Positions 9,824-17,642 of a stretch of DNA of 64,000 nt are shown here, one piece after another. The stretch's first letter is position 1; each line of letters opens with the position of its first letter. This DNA is from Halochromatium sp. (GTDB lineage: Bacteria > Pseudomonadota > Gammaproteobacteria > Chromatiales > Chromatiaceae), in NCBI GenBank assembly GCA_010912705.1, contig POWB01000008.1, positions 69,028 through 133,027 on the forward strand. The letters are read 5' to 3'. Both the position numbers and the translations under genes were made by a program. The notes beneath the pieces were generated by a model. It made no database searches. It was not told the DNA's origin and saw nothing but the letters and a program-made list of their open reading frames with translations.

Positions 9824-10005
9824 GGTGAGGGCGCCGTCCTGAGCTGCACCGCACGCGCCTCGATCCATGCAGTCATGCCCTACTGTTCAAATTGGCTCAG
9901 CGCCTGCAGCAGATCAGGGCCGAATCTTTGACGGCGACGCATGGCAAGGCTAAGTTCAAGACAGCAACTGCTCGTACCTTGGGGATCAAAGATGGACACT
10001 ATCGG

Positions 10006-10269
10006 ATGGACACTATCGCCGTCAACGCTGAAGGGCAGATCACCTTACCCAACACCCTGCGGCGCAGACTGGGTATCGAGACTGGCGCCGAGCTAGAAGT
10101 TTCCGAAGAGGCGGATGGCCTCCGGCTGCGGATCATTCGCACCAGGCCATGTGCAGATGTCGCACGCTTGGCGGGCCTGGTCACAGCTCCGTCGAAAGGA
10201 GCGCCGCGCAGTCTGGAGGACTTCGATCCTGCATCATTGCTCACGCGTGATCAAGGCAAAGGCAGATGA
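10006..10269 (+). CDS. AbrB/SpoVT-type antitoxin (VapB-like)
   Basis: The 87-aa product begins MDTIAVNAEGQITLP and continues into RRRLGIETGAELEV, the swapped-hairpin AbrB fold that binds the operator DNA of its own operon. The C-terminal segment would wrap a PIN-domain toxin. The start at 10006 fits family length; an in-frame ATG upstream (9892) would add 38 unrelated residues. A direct repeat of about 14 bp (GATGGACACTATCG) lies at the start. The stop overlaps the start of a truncated vapC in an ATGA arrangement, so this antitoxin has outlived its toxin. Confidence 0.85.
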   Translation: MDTIAVNAEGQITLPNTLRRRLGIETGAELEVSEEADGLRLRIIRTRPCADVARLAGLVTAPSKGAPRSLEDFDPASLLTRDQGKGR

Positions 10270-10403
10270 AGTCACTCGATACCAAGGTGCTGTCGCGGTT
10301 CTTCTTCAATGACCCAGATGACCAAGAGGCCGTCACCATCACATGCAACGACTCGAGATCACCACCCGAATTGCCGCCGACGGCATCCTCCATCTGCCGG
10401 TGA
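10266..10403 (+). pseudogene. vapC PIN-domain toxin, truncated after about 23 residues
   Basis: ATG 10266 overlaps the antitoxin stop by four bases. The product begins MKSLDTKVLSRFFFNDP and continues DDQEA, an excellent match to VapC N-termini (LDTNVLxRFxxxDDP). Homology then ends and the frame runs 20-odd codons out of frame into the next antitoxin gene before a TGA at 10401. The remaining acidic residues of the PIN active site are missing, so it cannot be an RNase. The break lies near 10336, where sequence belonging to the next TA pair begins, consistent with a deletion joining two modules. Confidence 0.8.
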
Positions 10404-10597
10404 ACGCGTTTGCCGATCAGGAGGTCCAGGTCACGATATCGCCGGCGCCCGTCCAAACCGCCTTAGCGATAGCCCCATTGGTCGGAGCGGATGCCTTGCG
10501 CAAGGCTAGGGATATCGGCTTTGTCGGGAGTTTCGAGGCCGAAGCCGATTTCTCGTCGTGCTATAAAGAGCAGCTGGACTGGTCGGACAAAACGTGA
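10343..10597 (+). CDS. Putative antitoxin of a PIN-type TA pair
   Basis: The 84-aa protein starts MQRLEITTRIAADGILHLP, resembling small antitoxins with an AbrB-like or DUF104-like N-terminal beta hairpin. Its gene overlaps by GTGA a second broken PIN gene that begins VIIANTGFWVAL. The C-terminal half (FVGSFEAEADFSSCYKEQLDW) looks like a toxin-wrapping tail. The exact family is uncertain. Position and overlap are the best evidence for an antitoxin role. Confidence 0.65.
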   Translation: MQRLEITTRIAADGILHLPVNAFADQEVQVTISPAPVQTALAIAPLVGADALRKARDIGFVGSFEAEADFSSCYKEQLDWSDKT

Positions 10598-10677
10598 TCA
10601 TTGCCAATACCGGATTCTGGGTGGCTTTGGAGCTGATCGTTGTTTCCGTTGAGAAGCCCGTTGTGGGATGTGTTTAG
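10594..10677 (+). pseudogene. Second PIN-domain toxin, truncated after about 12 residues
   Basis: GTG 10594 overlaps the preceding stop. The product starts VIIANTGFWVAL, matching PIN toxins that begin I(I/V)ADTGFWVAL; even the first catalytic Asp is Asn here. Homology ends at about 10629 and the frame stops at 10675-10677. This is the second antitoxin in a row left with only the first few codons of its toxin. Confidence 0.75.
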
Positions 10678-10744
10678 TTGCGGGCGCTTGCTCAACACCC
10701 GATTCCCAACCCACCCCCATTCATTGCCCCTGAGTCGATCGACG

Positions 10745-11047
10745 ATGACATTACCAATCAATGTCCCCCGGGAAGCCATTGCCGACTTCTGTCACCGCAA
10801 CGCAATCCGTCGTCTATCGCTATTCGGGTCCGTTCTTAGAGAGGATTTTCGCCCCGATAGCGACATCGACATGCTCGTGGATTTTGAGCCGGAAGCCAGG
10901 GTGGGACTCATCGGCCTGGCCAGCATGGAAATCGAACTGAGTCGCCTCTTGAACCGCAGGGTTGAGCTCCATACGCCCAAAGGCCTCAACCCAGGCTTTC
11001 GCGATCGGGTGCTGAGTGTGTCACAGGTGCAATATGAGCGAACGTGA
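10745..11047 (+). CDS. mntA: MntA-type nucleotidyltransferase antitoxin
   Basis: The 100-aa product carries the minimal nucleotidyltransferase signature FGSVLRE then DSDIDMLVDF (GSX~10DXD), which binds Mg-ATP. In characterised MntA/HepT pairs this enzyme AMPylates a tyrosine of the HEPN toxin and silences it. ATG 10745 gives the family N-terminus (MTLPINVPREAI). It overlaps hepT by 14 bp, the normal arrangement. Unlike its left-hand neighbours this pair looks complete. Confidence 0.9.
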   Translation: MTLPINVPREAIADFCHRNAIRRLSLFGSVLREDFRPDSDIDMLVDFEPEARVGLIGLASMEIELSRLLNRRVELHTPKGLNPGFRDRVLSVSQVQYERT

Positions 11048-11387
11048 CGACCGATTGAGCTTGCGGGATATGTTGGCGCATGCGCGAGAAGCCGTAGAGC
11101 TGCTCGGAGACGGCGACAGGGCGTTTCTAGCAAGGCAGCGCGTTTTGCAATTGGCCTTGACCAGGCTAGTGGAAATCATCGGGGAAGCGGCAAACCGGGT
11201 ATCTCATGAAACACGACAAAACACAAGCGAGATTCCCTGGCGCGCGATCATCGGTATGCGTAACAGGCTTGTCCATGGGTATGATGTGATCGACTACGAA
11301 CGACTTTGGGATACCATCACTCAAGACCTGCCACCTTTGATCAGTGCGCTGGAGGGCGCGATTAAAGATGATTCCTATAGCCTGTGA
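11034..11387 (+). CDS. hepT: HepT-like HEPN ribonuclease toxin
   Basis: The 117-aa helical protein has the HEPN RNase motif RX4HXY as RNRLVHGY, near residue 77. The tyrosine of this motif is the one AMPylated by MntA in studied systems. The sequence RLVEIIGEAANRVS is also typical of HepT. ATG 11034 begins MSERDDRLSLRD and lies within the end of mntA, indicating translational coupling. No defect is visible, so the toxin is probably functional. Confidence 0.9.
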   Translation: MSERDDRLSLRDMLAHAREAVELLGDGDRAFLARQRVLQLALTRLVEIIGEAANRVSHETRQNTSEIPWRAIIGMRNRLVHGYDVIDYERLWDTITQDLPPLISALEGAIKDDSYSL

Positions 11388-11409
11388 AGCAGAGGGGCAG
11401 ACCACTGCC

Positions 11410-11684
11410 CTAATCCGCCTCGTTCTCAGCGATGGCTCGGTCGATCTCGTCTGTATTCATCCGAGCATAGGCCCATGCATTGATCAGGTCTTCCGCGCGC
11501 AACGTCGGGTAGCTGGCTAGCAGTTCGGCTTCGCTCAGCCCCAAGCGCTGCCCCTGAACCAGGGTCCAGACCGGGATGCGGGTGCGCACGATACAGGCAG
11601 CACCACCGCAGACGCCGGGGCGCTTTTCGATACCGGCCGCCGAGCCGCCGAGCCGCCGAGCCGCCGAGGTCTTGAACCACCCAT
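11410..11684 (-). pseudogene. DUF433 (VapB-type) antitoxin, out of frame with any start codon
   Basis: From 11631 downward on the minus strand one frame reads IEKRPGVCGG, then CIVRTRIPVWTL, AELLASYPTLRAEDL and INAWAYA, ending at a TAG (11410-11412). This is a full DUF433 domain, a winged-helix family used as antitoxin in several TA types. In this frame no ATG, GTG or TTG lies between the domain and an upstream TGA. An ATG at 11684 is in a different frame, separated from the domain by four copies of an 8-bp repeat. Three copies would put that ATG in frame. It is therefore either broken or switchable by slippage. Confidence 0.75.
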
Positions 11685-11884
11685 TGCAGCACTTGCGCTC
11701 GAACGGCGGCGGACAACTGCGGGCGGATGCGCTGACTCACCGCCAGGACCTCGAGACCGACCAAGTGGCCCTCAGCATCGTAATCAGCATTGATTTCCGG
11801 CGCGATGGGCTTGGTCGCCTCAACCTCGGAGCATGAGATCTCGACATAGGCCGCATCCGCCTCGGGATCGAATTCCAGCTTCAT
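11426..11884 (-). CDS. DUF2283 protein with out-of-frame C-terminal extension
   Basis: From ATG 11884 the product starts MKLEFDPEADAAYVEIS and shows DAEGHLVGLEVL, the compact DUF2283 fold (about 60 aa). DUF2283 proteins often adjoin TA-like partners. Here the frame does not stop after the domain. It passes through the octamer repeat and continues about 85 codons antiparallel to nothing but in the wrong frame for the DUF433 gene, giving an Arg/Pro-rich tail that is probably meaningless. The functional unit is likely the first 60-70 residues. Confidence 0.65.
   Translation of the reverse strand: MKLEFDPEADAAYVEISCSEVEATKPIAPEINADYDAEGHLVGLEVLAVSQRIRPQLSAAVRAQVLQWVVQDLGGSAARRLGGRYRKAPRRLRWCCLYRAHPHPGLDPGSGAALGAERSRTASQLPDVARGRPDQCMGLCSDEYRRDRPSHR
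11637..11668. repeat. Four perfect copies of an 8-bp repeat at the DUF2283/DUF433 junction
   Basis: CCGCCGAG is repeated four times without error. Because 8 is not a multiple of 3, each gain or loss shifts the frame of anything translated across it. With three copies the ATG at 11684 reads into DUF433; with five copies DUF2283 fuses to DUF433. Confidence 0.95.
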
Positions 11885-11918
11885 GCCGATGACGATGTGT
11901 TGACCTTGGTCTGACCTA

Positions 11919-12486
11919 TCACGGCAAGGCACTTTCAAGCAATTGGCCGTAGTCTTGGTTGCGCTCGCTCAGCCGCTGCCCATACCGAGCGATCTGCTCC
12001 AGATCTGCTTGTGCCGATTGGATTTCGTCGCTAAAACTGGCCCAGTTAATACTCTCGCCAACCGCATTGCCAATCGACACCGCGCTGCTCGCGAAGTGGA
12101 TCGAGTAGGTCCAAAACCCGATGCCGAGTGCGATGTCCGTGGCGGTGCTCATCGCATCGGAGACGACCGTGCTGAAGGTGCCCATCCAGTCCGGCTTCAC
12201 AAACTCCAATGCATGGTTGTAATAAGCCAGCGCAAAGCTCGCTTCCAGGTCAAAGGTGTCCCGCACGCGGGTATTCATAAAGGCATCGAAGCTGAACGCT
12301 CCGGTCGCGTCTGCAACTCCAGTGCCAGCCCGATAGGCATCACTGTAACGGTAATCCACGGTCAGATTCCAAAGGAAGCGCTGGCGTAAAGGTTTCAGCC
12401 GCGTTTGCGTTGCTTAGCAGGAGGCTTGTCCATAGCCATACAAGCACTCCAGACGCTGTCAGTACCTGACTGAAAAGCTGCTTCAT
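11919..12486 (-). pseudogene. Secreted protein gene split by a frameshift
   Basis: ATG 12486 starts MKQLFSQVL and a clear signal peptide ending in SNANAAE, then stops (TGA) after about 43 codons. A second frame continues from just before 12359 (WNLTVDYRYS) through 140 further residues to 11919, with GFWTYSIHFASSAVSIG and a helical Glu/Gln-rich end. Signal peptide and body are each convincing and in different frames, so a single indel between about 12365 and 12395 splits the gene. The body is not a family I recognise. Confidence 0.6.
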
Positions 12487-12567
12487 GATCCATCACCCCT
12501 GAAAATCAATCCCAACCGTTTTACCGCTGAATTGTAAGGGTATCGACTTCGCTCATGGCTCTGCAAC

Positions 12568-12807
12568 TTGACCGGGCGCCATGTCGACTTTGGCTGCTTT
12601 CAATCTCGCACGAGACGACGAGCCGTCGCCGCCGATCCCGAGAGCGGTAAGCGCAAGAAGGGAGACCTATCAGCGCTGCATGTGTATCAGTTCCGGGCGC
12701 TTGGCCAGCTCTATCTTCTGGGCTATAGGGTGGACGAAGGTGTTCGCCTGATCTATCTCGAAGCCGTCGGACCACACGAAAACGTCTACCGCGATCTCAA
12801 ACGTTGA
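12568..12807 (+). CDS. RelE/ParE-like toxin, orphan, possibly N-terminally truncated
   Basis: The 79-aa product ends with KGDLSALHVYQF, GQLYLLGYRVD and VRLIYLEAVGPHENVYRDLKR split over adjacent blocks, a pattern I associate with RelE/ParE superfamily toxins. The first 20-25 residues are unusual for the family and may be rebuilt sequence after loss of the original N-terminus. No antitoxin gene precedes or follows it: about 80 bp upstream is a secreted-protein remnant, and the acyl-CoA synthetase gene converges on it. Activity is doubtful. Confidence 0.55.
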   Translation: MTGRHVDFGCFQSRTRRRAVAADPESGKRKKGDLSALHVYQFRALGQLYLLGYRVDEGVRLIYLEAVGPHENVYRDLKR

Positions 12808-12822
12808 GCCTCGACGACGCCT

Positions 12823-14718
12823 TCACCGCGCATACCCCATCTCCCGCAACGACTGCGCAATCTCATCCAAGATCGCCGGATCATCAATGGTCGCCGGCAT
12901 CGCCCAGGCCTCGTTATCGGCGATCTTGACCATGGTGCTGCGCAGGATCTTGCCGGAGCGGGTCTTCGGCAGCCGCGAGACGATGGCGACGAGCTTGAAG
13001 GCAGCGACCGGGCCGATCTGATCGCGCACACGCTGGATCAGCTCGGCATTCAGCTCGGCGACACCGCGCTCGACACCAGTCTTGAGCACCACCAACCCCA
13101 GCGGTAGCTGCCCCTTAAGCGCATCATGCACGCCAATCACCGCGCACTCGGCGACATCCGGATGGCTGGCCAAGACCTCCTCGATCTGCCCGGTCGAGAG
13201 CCGATGCCCGGCAACGTTGATCACGTCATCGGTGCGGCTCATGATCCAGATGTAGTCGTCGGCATCCTTGAAGCCGGCGTCGCCACTTAGGTAGTAACCT
13301 GGATGCCGGCTCAGATAGGCCTCGCGGAAGCGCTCATCGTTGTTCCAGAGGGTTGGCAGGCAGCCGGGCGGTAGCGGCAGCCGGATGCAGATGTCGCCCA
13401 TCTCACCGGCCGGACGCTCATCACCCCGATCATCTAGCACGCGCACGTCATAGCCGACCATCGGCCGGGTCGGCGAGCCGGCCTTGATCGGCAGCTGCTC
13501 GATGCCGAGCGGATTGGCGGCGATGGCCCAGCCGGTCTCGGTCTGCCACCAGTGGTCGATCACCGGCTTCTCGAGCAGAACCTCCGCCCAATGCAGGGTA
13601 TCTGGATCGCAGCGCTCACCGGCCAGGAACAGGCTCTGTAGGCCACTCAGGTCGTAGCGCGCCAGATACTCACCCTTGGGATCTTCCTTCTTGATCGCGC
13701 GGATCGCAGTCGGCGCGGTGAACATGACCTTGACGCCATGCTCGCTGATCACGCGCCAGAAGGCGCCGGGGTCTGGCGTGCCGACCGGCTTGCCTTCATA
13801 GATCAGCGTGGTGCAGCCAGCCAACAGTGGCCCATAAACGATATAGCTGTGCCCAACCACCCAGCCGACATCAGAGGCGGCCCAAAACAGATCGCCAGCC
13901 TGAACGTTATAGATATTCGCCATCGACCAGTGCAGCGCCACCGCATGGCCACCGTTGTCGCGCACCACGCCCTTGGGTCGCCCGGTGGTGCCGGAGGTGT
14001 AGAGGATATAGAGCGGATCAGTCGCTTCAACGGGCACGCAGTCGGCCGGCTTGGCCGCCGCCACTGCGGCGTCCCAATCCAGATCGCGCCCTGGCTGCAG
14101 CTCAGCGGCGAGCTGCGGGCGCTGTTTGATGATGCAGGCAGAGGGCTGATGCGCAGCCTGCTCAATCGCGGCATCGATCAGCGGCTTATAGGCGACGAGC
14201 CGGTTTGGCTCGATGCCACAGGAGGCCGAGAGCAGCAGCTTGGGCTGACAATCATCGATGCGGGTCGCCAGTTCGCGCGCCGCGAAGCCACCGAAGACCA
14301 CCGAATGGATCGCCCCAAGGCGCGCGCAGGCGAGCATCGCCATCGCCGCCTCTGGGATCATCGGCATGTAGATGATCACCCGATCGCCGCGACCGACGCC
14401 CTGCGCGGCAATGGCGCCGGCCAGCGCCGCGACCTGATCACGCAATGCCTGATAGCTGTAACCTTGCACCTGGCCAGTCACCGGGCTGTCGTAGATCAGC
14501 GCTAGGCGCTCGCCCTGGCCGGCTTCGACGTGCCGATCGAGCGCGTTGTAGCAGGTATTCAGCCGCCCGCCCGCAAACCAGCGCGGGGTTGGCTGCGCCG
14601 CGCGGTCGAGCACCTGCTCCCAGGATTGATCCCAATGCAGGCCCTCGGCCGCCTCTGCCCAGAAGGCCTCAGGCTGCTCAATCGAGCGTTGATAGATCTC
14701 GGCGTAGGTTTCCATCAT
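12823..14718 (-). CDS. prpE: Propionyl-CoA synthetase / acetyl-CoA synthetase-like AMP-forming ligase
   Basis: This enzyme activates a short-chain acid with ATP and CoA. The 631-aa protein has the length and layout of PrpE: an N-terminal ACAS domain (TYAEIYQRSIEQPEAFW), the P-loop-like YTSGTTGRPKGVV, a central WWQTETGW block, GDAGFKDADDYIWIMSRTDD, and a C-terminal KTRSGKILRS whose Lys is the usual acetylation target of CobB/Pat regulation. Similarity in the N-terminal half favours the propionyl-CoA (PrpE/ACSS3) group over Acs. Two adjacent ATGs (14718, 14715) follow a GAGGGG ribosome binding site. Confidence 0.88.
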   Translation of the reverse strand: MMETYAEIYQRSIEQPEAFWAEAAEGLHWDQSWEQVLDRAAQPTPRWFAGGRLNTCYNALDRHVEAGQGERLALIYDSPVTGQVQGYSYQALRDQVAALAGAIAAQGVGRGDRVIIYMPMIPEAAMAMLACARLGAIHSVVFGGFAARELATRIDDCQPKLLLSASCGIEPNRLVAYKPLIDAAIEQAAHQPSACIIKQRPQLAAELQPGRDLDWDAAVAAAKPADCVPVEATDPLYILYTSGTTGRPKGVVRDNGGHAVALHWSMANIYNVQAGDLFWAASDVGWVVGHSYIVYGPLLAGCTTLIYEGKPVGTPDPGAFWRVISEHGVKVMFTAPTAIRAIKKEDPKGEYLARYDLSGLQSLFLAGERCDPDTLHWAEVLLEKPVIDHWWQTETGWAIAANPLGIEQLPIKAGSPTRPMVGYDVRVLDDRGDERPAGEMGDICIRLPLPPGCLPTLWNNDERFREAYLSRHPGYYLSGDAGFKDADDYIWIMSRTDDVINVAGHRLSTGQIEEVLASHPDVAECAVIGVHDALKGQLPLGLVVLKTGVERGVAELNAELIQRVRDQIGPVAAFKLVAIVSRLPKTRSGKILRSTMVKIADNEAWAMPATIDDPAILDEIAQSLREMGYAR

Positions 14719-14846
14719 CAGATCCCCTCGAGTGGCATTGCTTTTGTTCTAGGCGCTGTCTTGGTAAATGGCGCCAGTGGATCGCATAATGCCCCTGTCC
14801 TGCTGCTCCCTCAACTAAACCTGCGCACAGCGCACCGGAGAAATAG

Positions 14847-15230
14847 ATGAATTGGTATTTCGAGGCCTTACGCAAGTACGCTGTCTTCACCGGCCGCTCC
14901 CGACGCAAGGAGTACTGGATCTTCTTTCTCGTCAACTTCGTCGTCGTCACCACGCTCTTGCTGGTTGATCAGCAGATTGGAATGTTCGATCAAGAGACCG
15001 GGGCGGGGCTGCTCAGCGGCATCTACTCGCTGGCTTTGCTGGTGCCGAGCATCGCGGTTGCCGTGCGCCGCCTGCATGACACGGATCGCGTCGGCTGGTG
15101 GGTTCTACTCAGTCTCATTCCAATCATCGGCTCCATCATCCTGATCTTCTTCCTGATTCAGGACAGTACCGCTGGTGACAATCGCTTCGGTCCAAACCCG
15201 AAGGGGATTGGGGCGGGATATAACCTCTAG
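14847..15230 (+). CDS. DUF805 family inner-membrane protein
   Basis: The 127-aa protein opens MNWYFEALRKYAVFTGRSRRKEYW split across its first helix, the hallmark of DUF805, and has three or four hydrophobic segments plus the RRLHDTDRVGWWVLL block. The C-terminal DNRFGPNPKG is also typical. The role of the family is not established. GGAG precedes the start. It is divergent from the ligase gene. Confidence 0.92.
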   Translation: MNWYFEALRKYAVFTGRSRRKEYWIFFLVNFVVVTTLLLVDQQIGMFDQETGAGLLSGIYSLALLVPSIAVAVRRLHDTDRVGWWVLLSLIPIIGSIILIFFLIQDSTAGDNRFGPNPKGIGAGYNL

Positions 15231-15369
15231 CACACCAGCCCCGAGTGGTTGTGGTATTGCTCGCCCCAGTGGATTCGACACTGCTGGCCTTGATTCGAAA
15301 ACCACGAAGCCAAATCAGGATTTTTCGAGGTCTCCGATAAAAACCAAGTGTTATGGTATGGATTAGTCA

Positions 15370-15389
15370 AGGCGGCTGCAATGCCGCCT
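15370..15389. other. Small stem-loop upstream of a small membrane-protein gene
   Basis: AGGCGGC and GCCGCCT form a perfect 7-bp stem around a 6-nt loop, about 40 bp before the start at 15431. It could end the upstream DUF805 transcript or sit in the 5' leader; no T-run follows. Confidence 0.4.
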
Positions 15390-15430
15390 GAAAACGCCGA
15401 CCCGTCATCTCGAGACCCGGAGACAGCACC

Positions 15431-15562
15431 ATGGCCCCTATCCTTGCCAGCCTCATCCTGATCGTGGAAGCTGCTATCGCGCTCGGTATCCTGCTCGCAA
15501 TCCCCATCGCGCTCAGTTACGGCGCCTTCTCCGCGCTCCAGGGCCGGGAGCCTGGCAGCTAA
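15431..15562 (+). CDS. 43-aa single-pass membrane protein
   Basis: ATG 15431 has GGAG eight bases upstream and encodes MAPILASLILIVEAA followed by a long Ile/Ala/Leu hydrophobic stretch and a short polar tail ending EPGS. Codon use is GC-rich at third positions and the frame ends cleanly in TAA nine bases before the convergent gene. The protein should be one transmembrane helix. No family is recognised. It is too short for most gene finders. Confidence 0.6.
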   Translation: MAPILASLILIVEAAIALGILLAIPIALSYGAFSALQGREPGS

Positions 15563-15570
15563 GCCGATAC

Positions 15571-16269
15571 TTACCACCTTGGCCAGTGGGCGGCCAAGGG
15601 CTCGGTCGCGATACCAAGCTGACCAATGCCGGCCAGCACCGGCGCCGGATCTGGAGTGAGGCCGATCAGCAGCACGCCAACCCCCATCAGGACTAGCGTC
15701 CAGGGCCAGGCGCGTAGGCTGATCGGCTTGAGTGCGGTGCCAAACGAGCGTTTCACACGCCGATCCAACAGATCAACACTGGCGATCTCGTCCATCGTCA
15801 GATGGGTGAGATAGCCAAGCAGCACAAAGCCACCCGCGAGCCAGGCCATCAGTGCGTCCAAGCGCATCAAGGTATCAGCGACTACGGTCACCGCCAGGGT
15901 CACCACAACCGCCATCAGCAGCGTGTGCCAGATCCCCCGATGCACCGTCAACCGTCCAAATGCCCAACGTAGCGGAAAGGCTACCAGCAGCGCGACACCG
16001 ATCCAAACCCCAACCTGCTCGAACAGGCCAATATGCCCAGCGAGCCGAAACGCGACCAGAAAGCCAACAATGATGCCGCCGATGTTGAAGAGGCCGCGCA
16101 CCGGCTTCGAATCATCAGCATCGATATCCGGCAGCAGGCTAGCGGCCGTACCAAGCACGAACAGGGTCTGGGTCTCGGTACTGCTCGACAGCCCTTCGCC
16201 ATAGCTTGCAAAGGCCGCGACGCCTGACATGAGGGCACCGCCGGTCAGATGCGCACGGAAGTTAGCCAT
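15571..16269 (-). CDS. YdjM/DUF457-type membrane-bound metal-dependent hydrolase
   Basis: The 232-aa multi-pass protein begins MANFRAHLTGGALMSGV and has LGTAASLLPDIDADDSKP, the histidine/aspartate-rich start of the YdjM (LexA-regulated, DUF457) family, followed by HRGIWHTLL and YLTHLTMDEIASVD, which supply conserved His and Asp metal ligands. About five transmembrane segments alternate with these motifs. The function is unknown beyond the family name. No LexA box was noticed upstream. Confidence 0.85.
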   Translation of the reverse strand: MANFRAHLTGGALMSGVAAFASYGEGLSSSTETQTLFVLGTAASLLPDIDADDSKPVRGLFNIGGIIVGFLVAFRLAGHIGLFEQVGVWIGVALLVAFPLRWAFGRLTVHRGIWHTLLMAVVVTLAVTVVADTLMRLDALMAWLAGGFVLLGYLTHLTMDEIASVDLLDRRVKRSFGTALKPISLRAWPWTLVLMGVGVLLIGLTPDPAPVLAGIGQLGIATEPLAAHWPRW

Positions 16270-16355
16270 CCAATGCGCTCCAATCAGCCGCGCTCCAAAG
16301 CGGCGTAATCCAGGCAGACTGGACCAACAGCTGTTGCCGTTTAGGTTGTTGCCGC

Positions 16356-17642
16356 TTAGACAGATTCATCTCCCACGACGGTGCTTTGGTCTGTCCGCGC
16401 CAGGCGGATCGCGCTGATCCGAGCCTCACGTAACCGCTTTGGGATCAGTGCCTTATCAGACATGGCCTGGGCGATCTCCCCCGCATTCACCGCAGCCGCA
16501 GCCTGCGCGAGCCGACGCATCAACGCCGCCTGCGGATAGGCGCGCTCTTCGTAGCCGGTGCGGCCCCGGAAATCGGCCTCACAGGCAGTCAGCATCTGCT
16601 CGAAGCGCTCAGGACGACGGAATAGATCAACGCCATCAAACAGATCCTGAATGGTCGCTGCCCGTAGCTCGGCGACCTTGTGCACCTTGCCATGGAAGCG
16701 CGCGGTGATCCGCGCCAGCTCGCAAAAGCGCTTTGGCACCCGCAGCCGCGCACAAAGATCGGACAATAGGGTCACACCGCGCTCCTCATGGCCATGATGG
16801 CTCGGCAGGATCTCAGGTGGGGTGGTGCCCTTGCCAAGATCATGACAGAGTGCGGCGAAGCGGATCTCGGGACGCAGCGAGAGCTGCGCCGCGGTATCAA
16901 GCACCATCATCACATGCACCCCGGTGTCGATCTCAGGATGCCATTTGGCCGGCTGCGGCACGCCCCAGAGCCGGTCCAGCTCTGGCAGCAGACGCTGCAA
17001 GGCACCGCAAGCACGCAGGGTCTCAAAGAACACCGACAGCCGCGCGCCTGAACACTGCTCGCCGAGCACCTTGGCGATCTCGGCCCAGACCCGCTCCGGC
17101 ACCAGCGCATCGACCTCGCCGGCCTCAACCATCTGGCGCATCAGCGCCAAGGTCTCCTCGGCGATGCGAAACCCATGTCCTTGCAGGCGCGCAGCAAACC
17201 GCGCGATGCGTAGGATGCGCACCGGGTCTTCGCTGAAGGCCGGCGAGACGTGGCGCAGCCAGCGCCGCTCTAGGTCAGCGAGACCGCCGTAAGGATCGAT
17301 GATCTGACCATCCGCGGTCTCAGCGAGGGCGTTGATGGTTAGATCGCGCCGCTCGAGATCCTGCTCCAGGGTAACGCCTGGCTCAGCATGGAACACAAAG
17401 CCGTGATAGCCGGGGGCGGTCTTACGCTCGGTCCGCGCGAGGGCATATTCGTCTTTGGTCTGCGGATGCAAGAAGACCGGGAACTCCTTGCCCACGGGCA
17501 GGAAGCCGCGCCGCAGCATCTCGTTTGCATCGATGCCGATCACCACGTAATCGCGCTCGTCGACCTCAAGCCCCAGCAGGCGATCACGCACCGCACCACC
17601 GACCAGGTAGTACTCCAGACCTTGACAAAAATGATCAATCAT
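16356..17642 (-). CDS. cca: CCA tRNA nucleotidyltransferase (multifunctional, with HD domain)
   Basis: This enzyme adds and repairs the 3'-CCA end of tRNAs. The 428-aa protein begins MIDHFCQG and has YYLVGGAVRDRLLG and DERDYVV (nucleotidyltransferase GG-DXD motifs), RRDLTINALA, and ARFAARLQGHGF (RNA-binding/template region). The C-terminal HD domain (FAALCHDLGKGTTP, near residue 255) gives 2'-phosphatase/phosphodiesterase activity in the gammaproteobacterial type. Length agrees with E. coli Cca plus a short C-terminal extension (LARTDQSTVVGDESV). Confidence 0.95.
   Translation of the reverse strand: MIDHFCQGLEYYLVGGAVRDRLLGLEVDERDYVVIGIDANEMLRRGFLPVGKEFPVFLHPQTKDEYALARTERKTAPGYHGFVFHAEPGVTLEQDLERRDLTINALAETADGQIIDPYGGLADLERRWLRHVSPAFSEDPVRILRIARFAARLQGHGFRIAEETLALMRQMVEAGEVDALVPERVWAEIAKVLGEQCSGARLSVFFETLRACGALQRLLPELDRLWGVPQPAKWHPEIDTGVHVMMVLDTAAQLSLRPEIRFAALCHDLGKGTTPPEILPSHHGHEERGVTLLSDLCARLRVPKRFCELARITARFHGKVHKVAELRAATIQDLFDGVDLFRRPERFEQMLTACEADFRGRTGYEERAYPQAALMRRLAQAAAAVNAGEIAQAMSDKALIPKRLREARISAIRLARTDQSTVVGDESV

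Noticed and set aside
9482..9868. 128-codon minus-strand frame
   Set aside because: It overlaps the plus-strand frame 9557-9823, which has clearly better third-position bias and amino-acid content.
13738..14505. 255-codon plus-strand frame inside the acyl-CoA synthetase gene
   Set aside because: It is antisense to a complete, well-matched enzyme and shows no domain.
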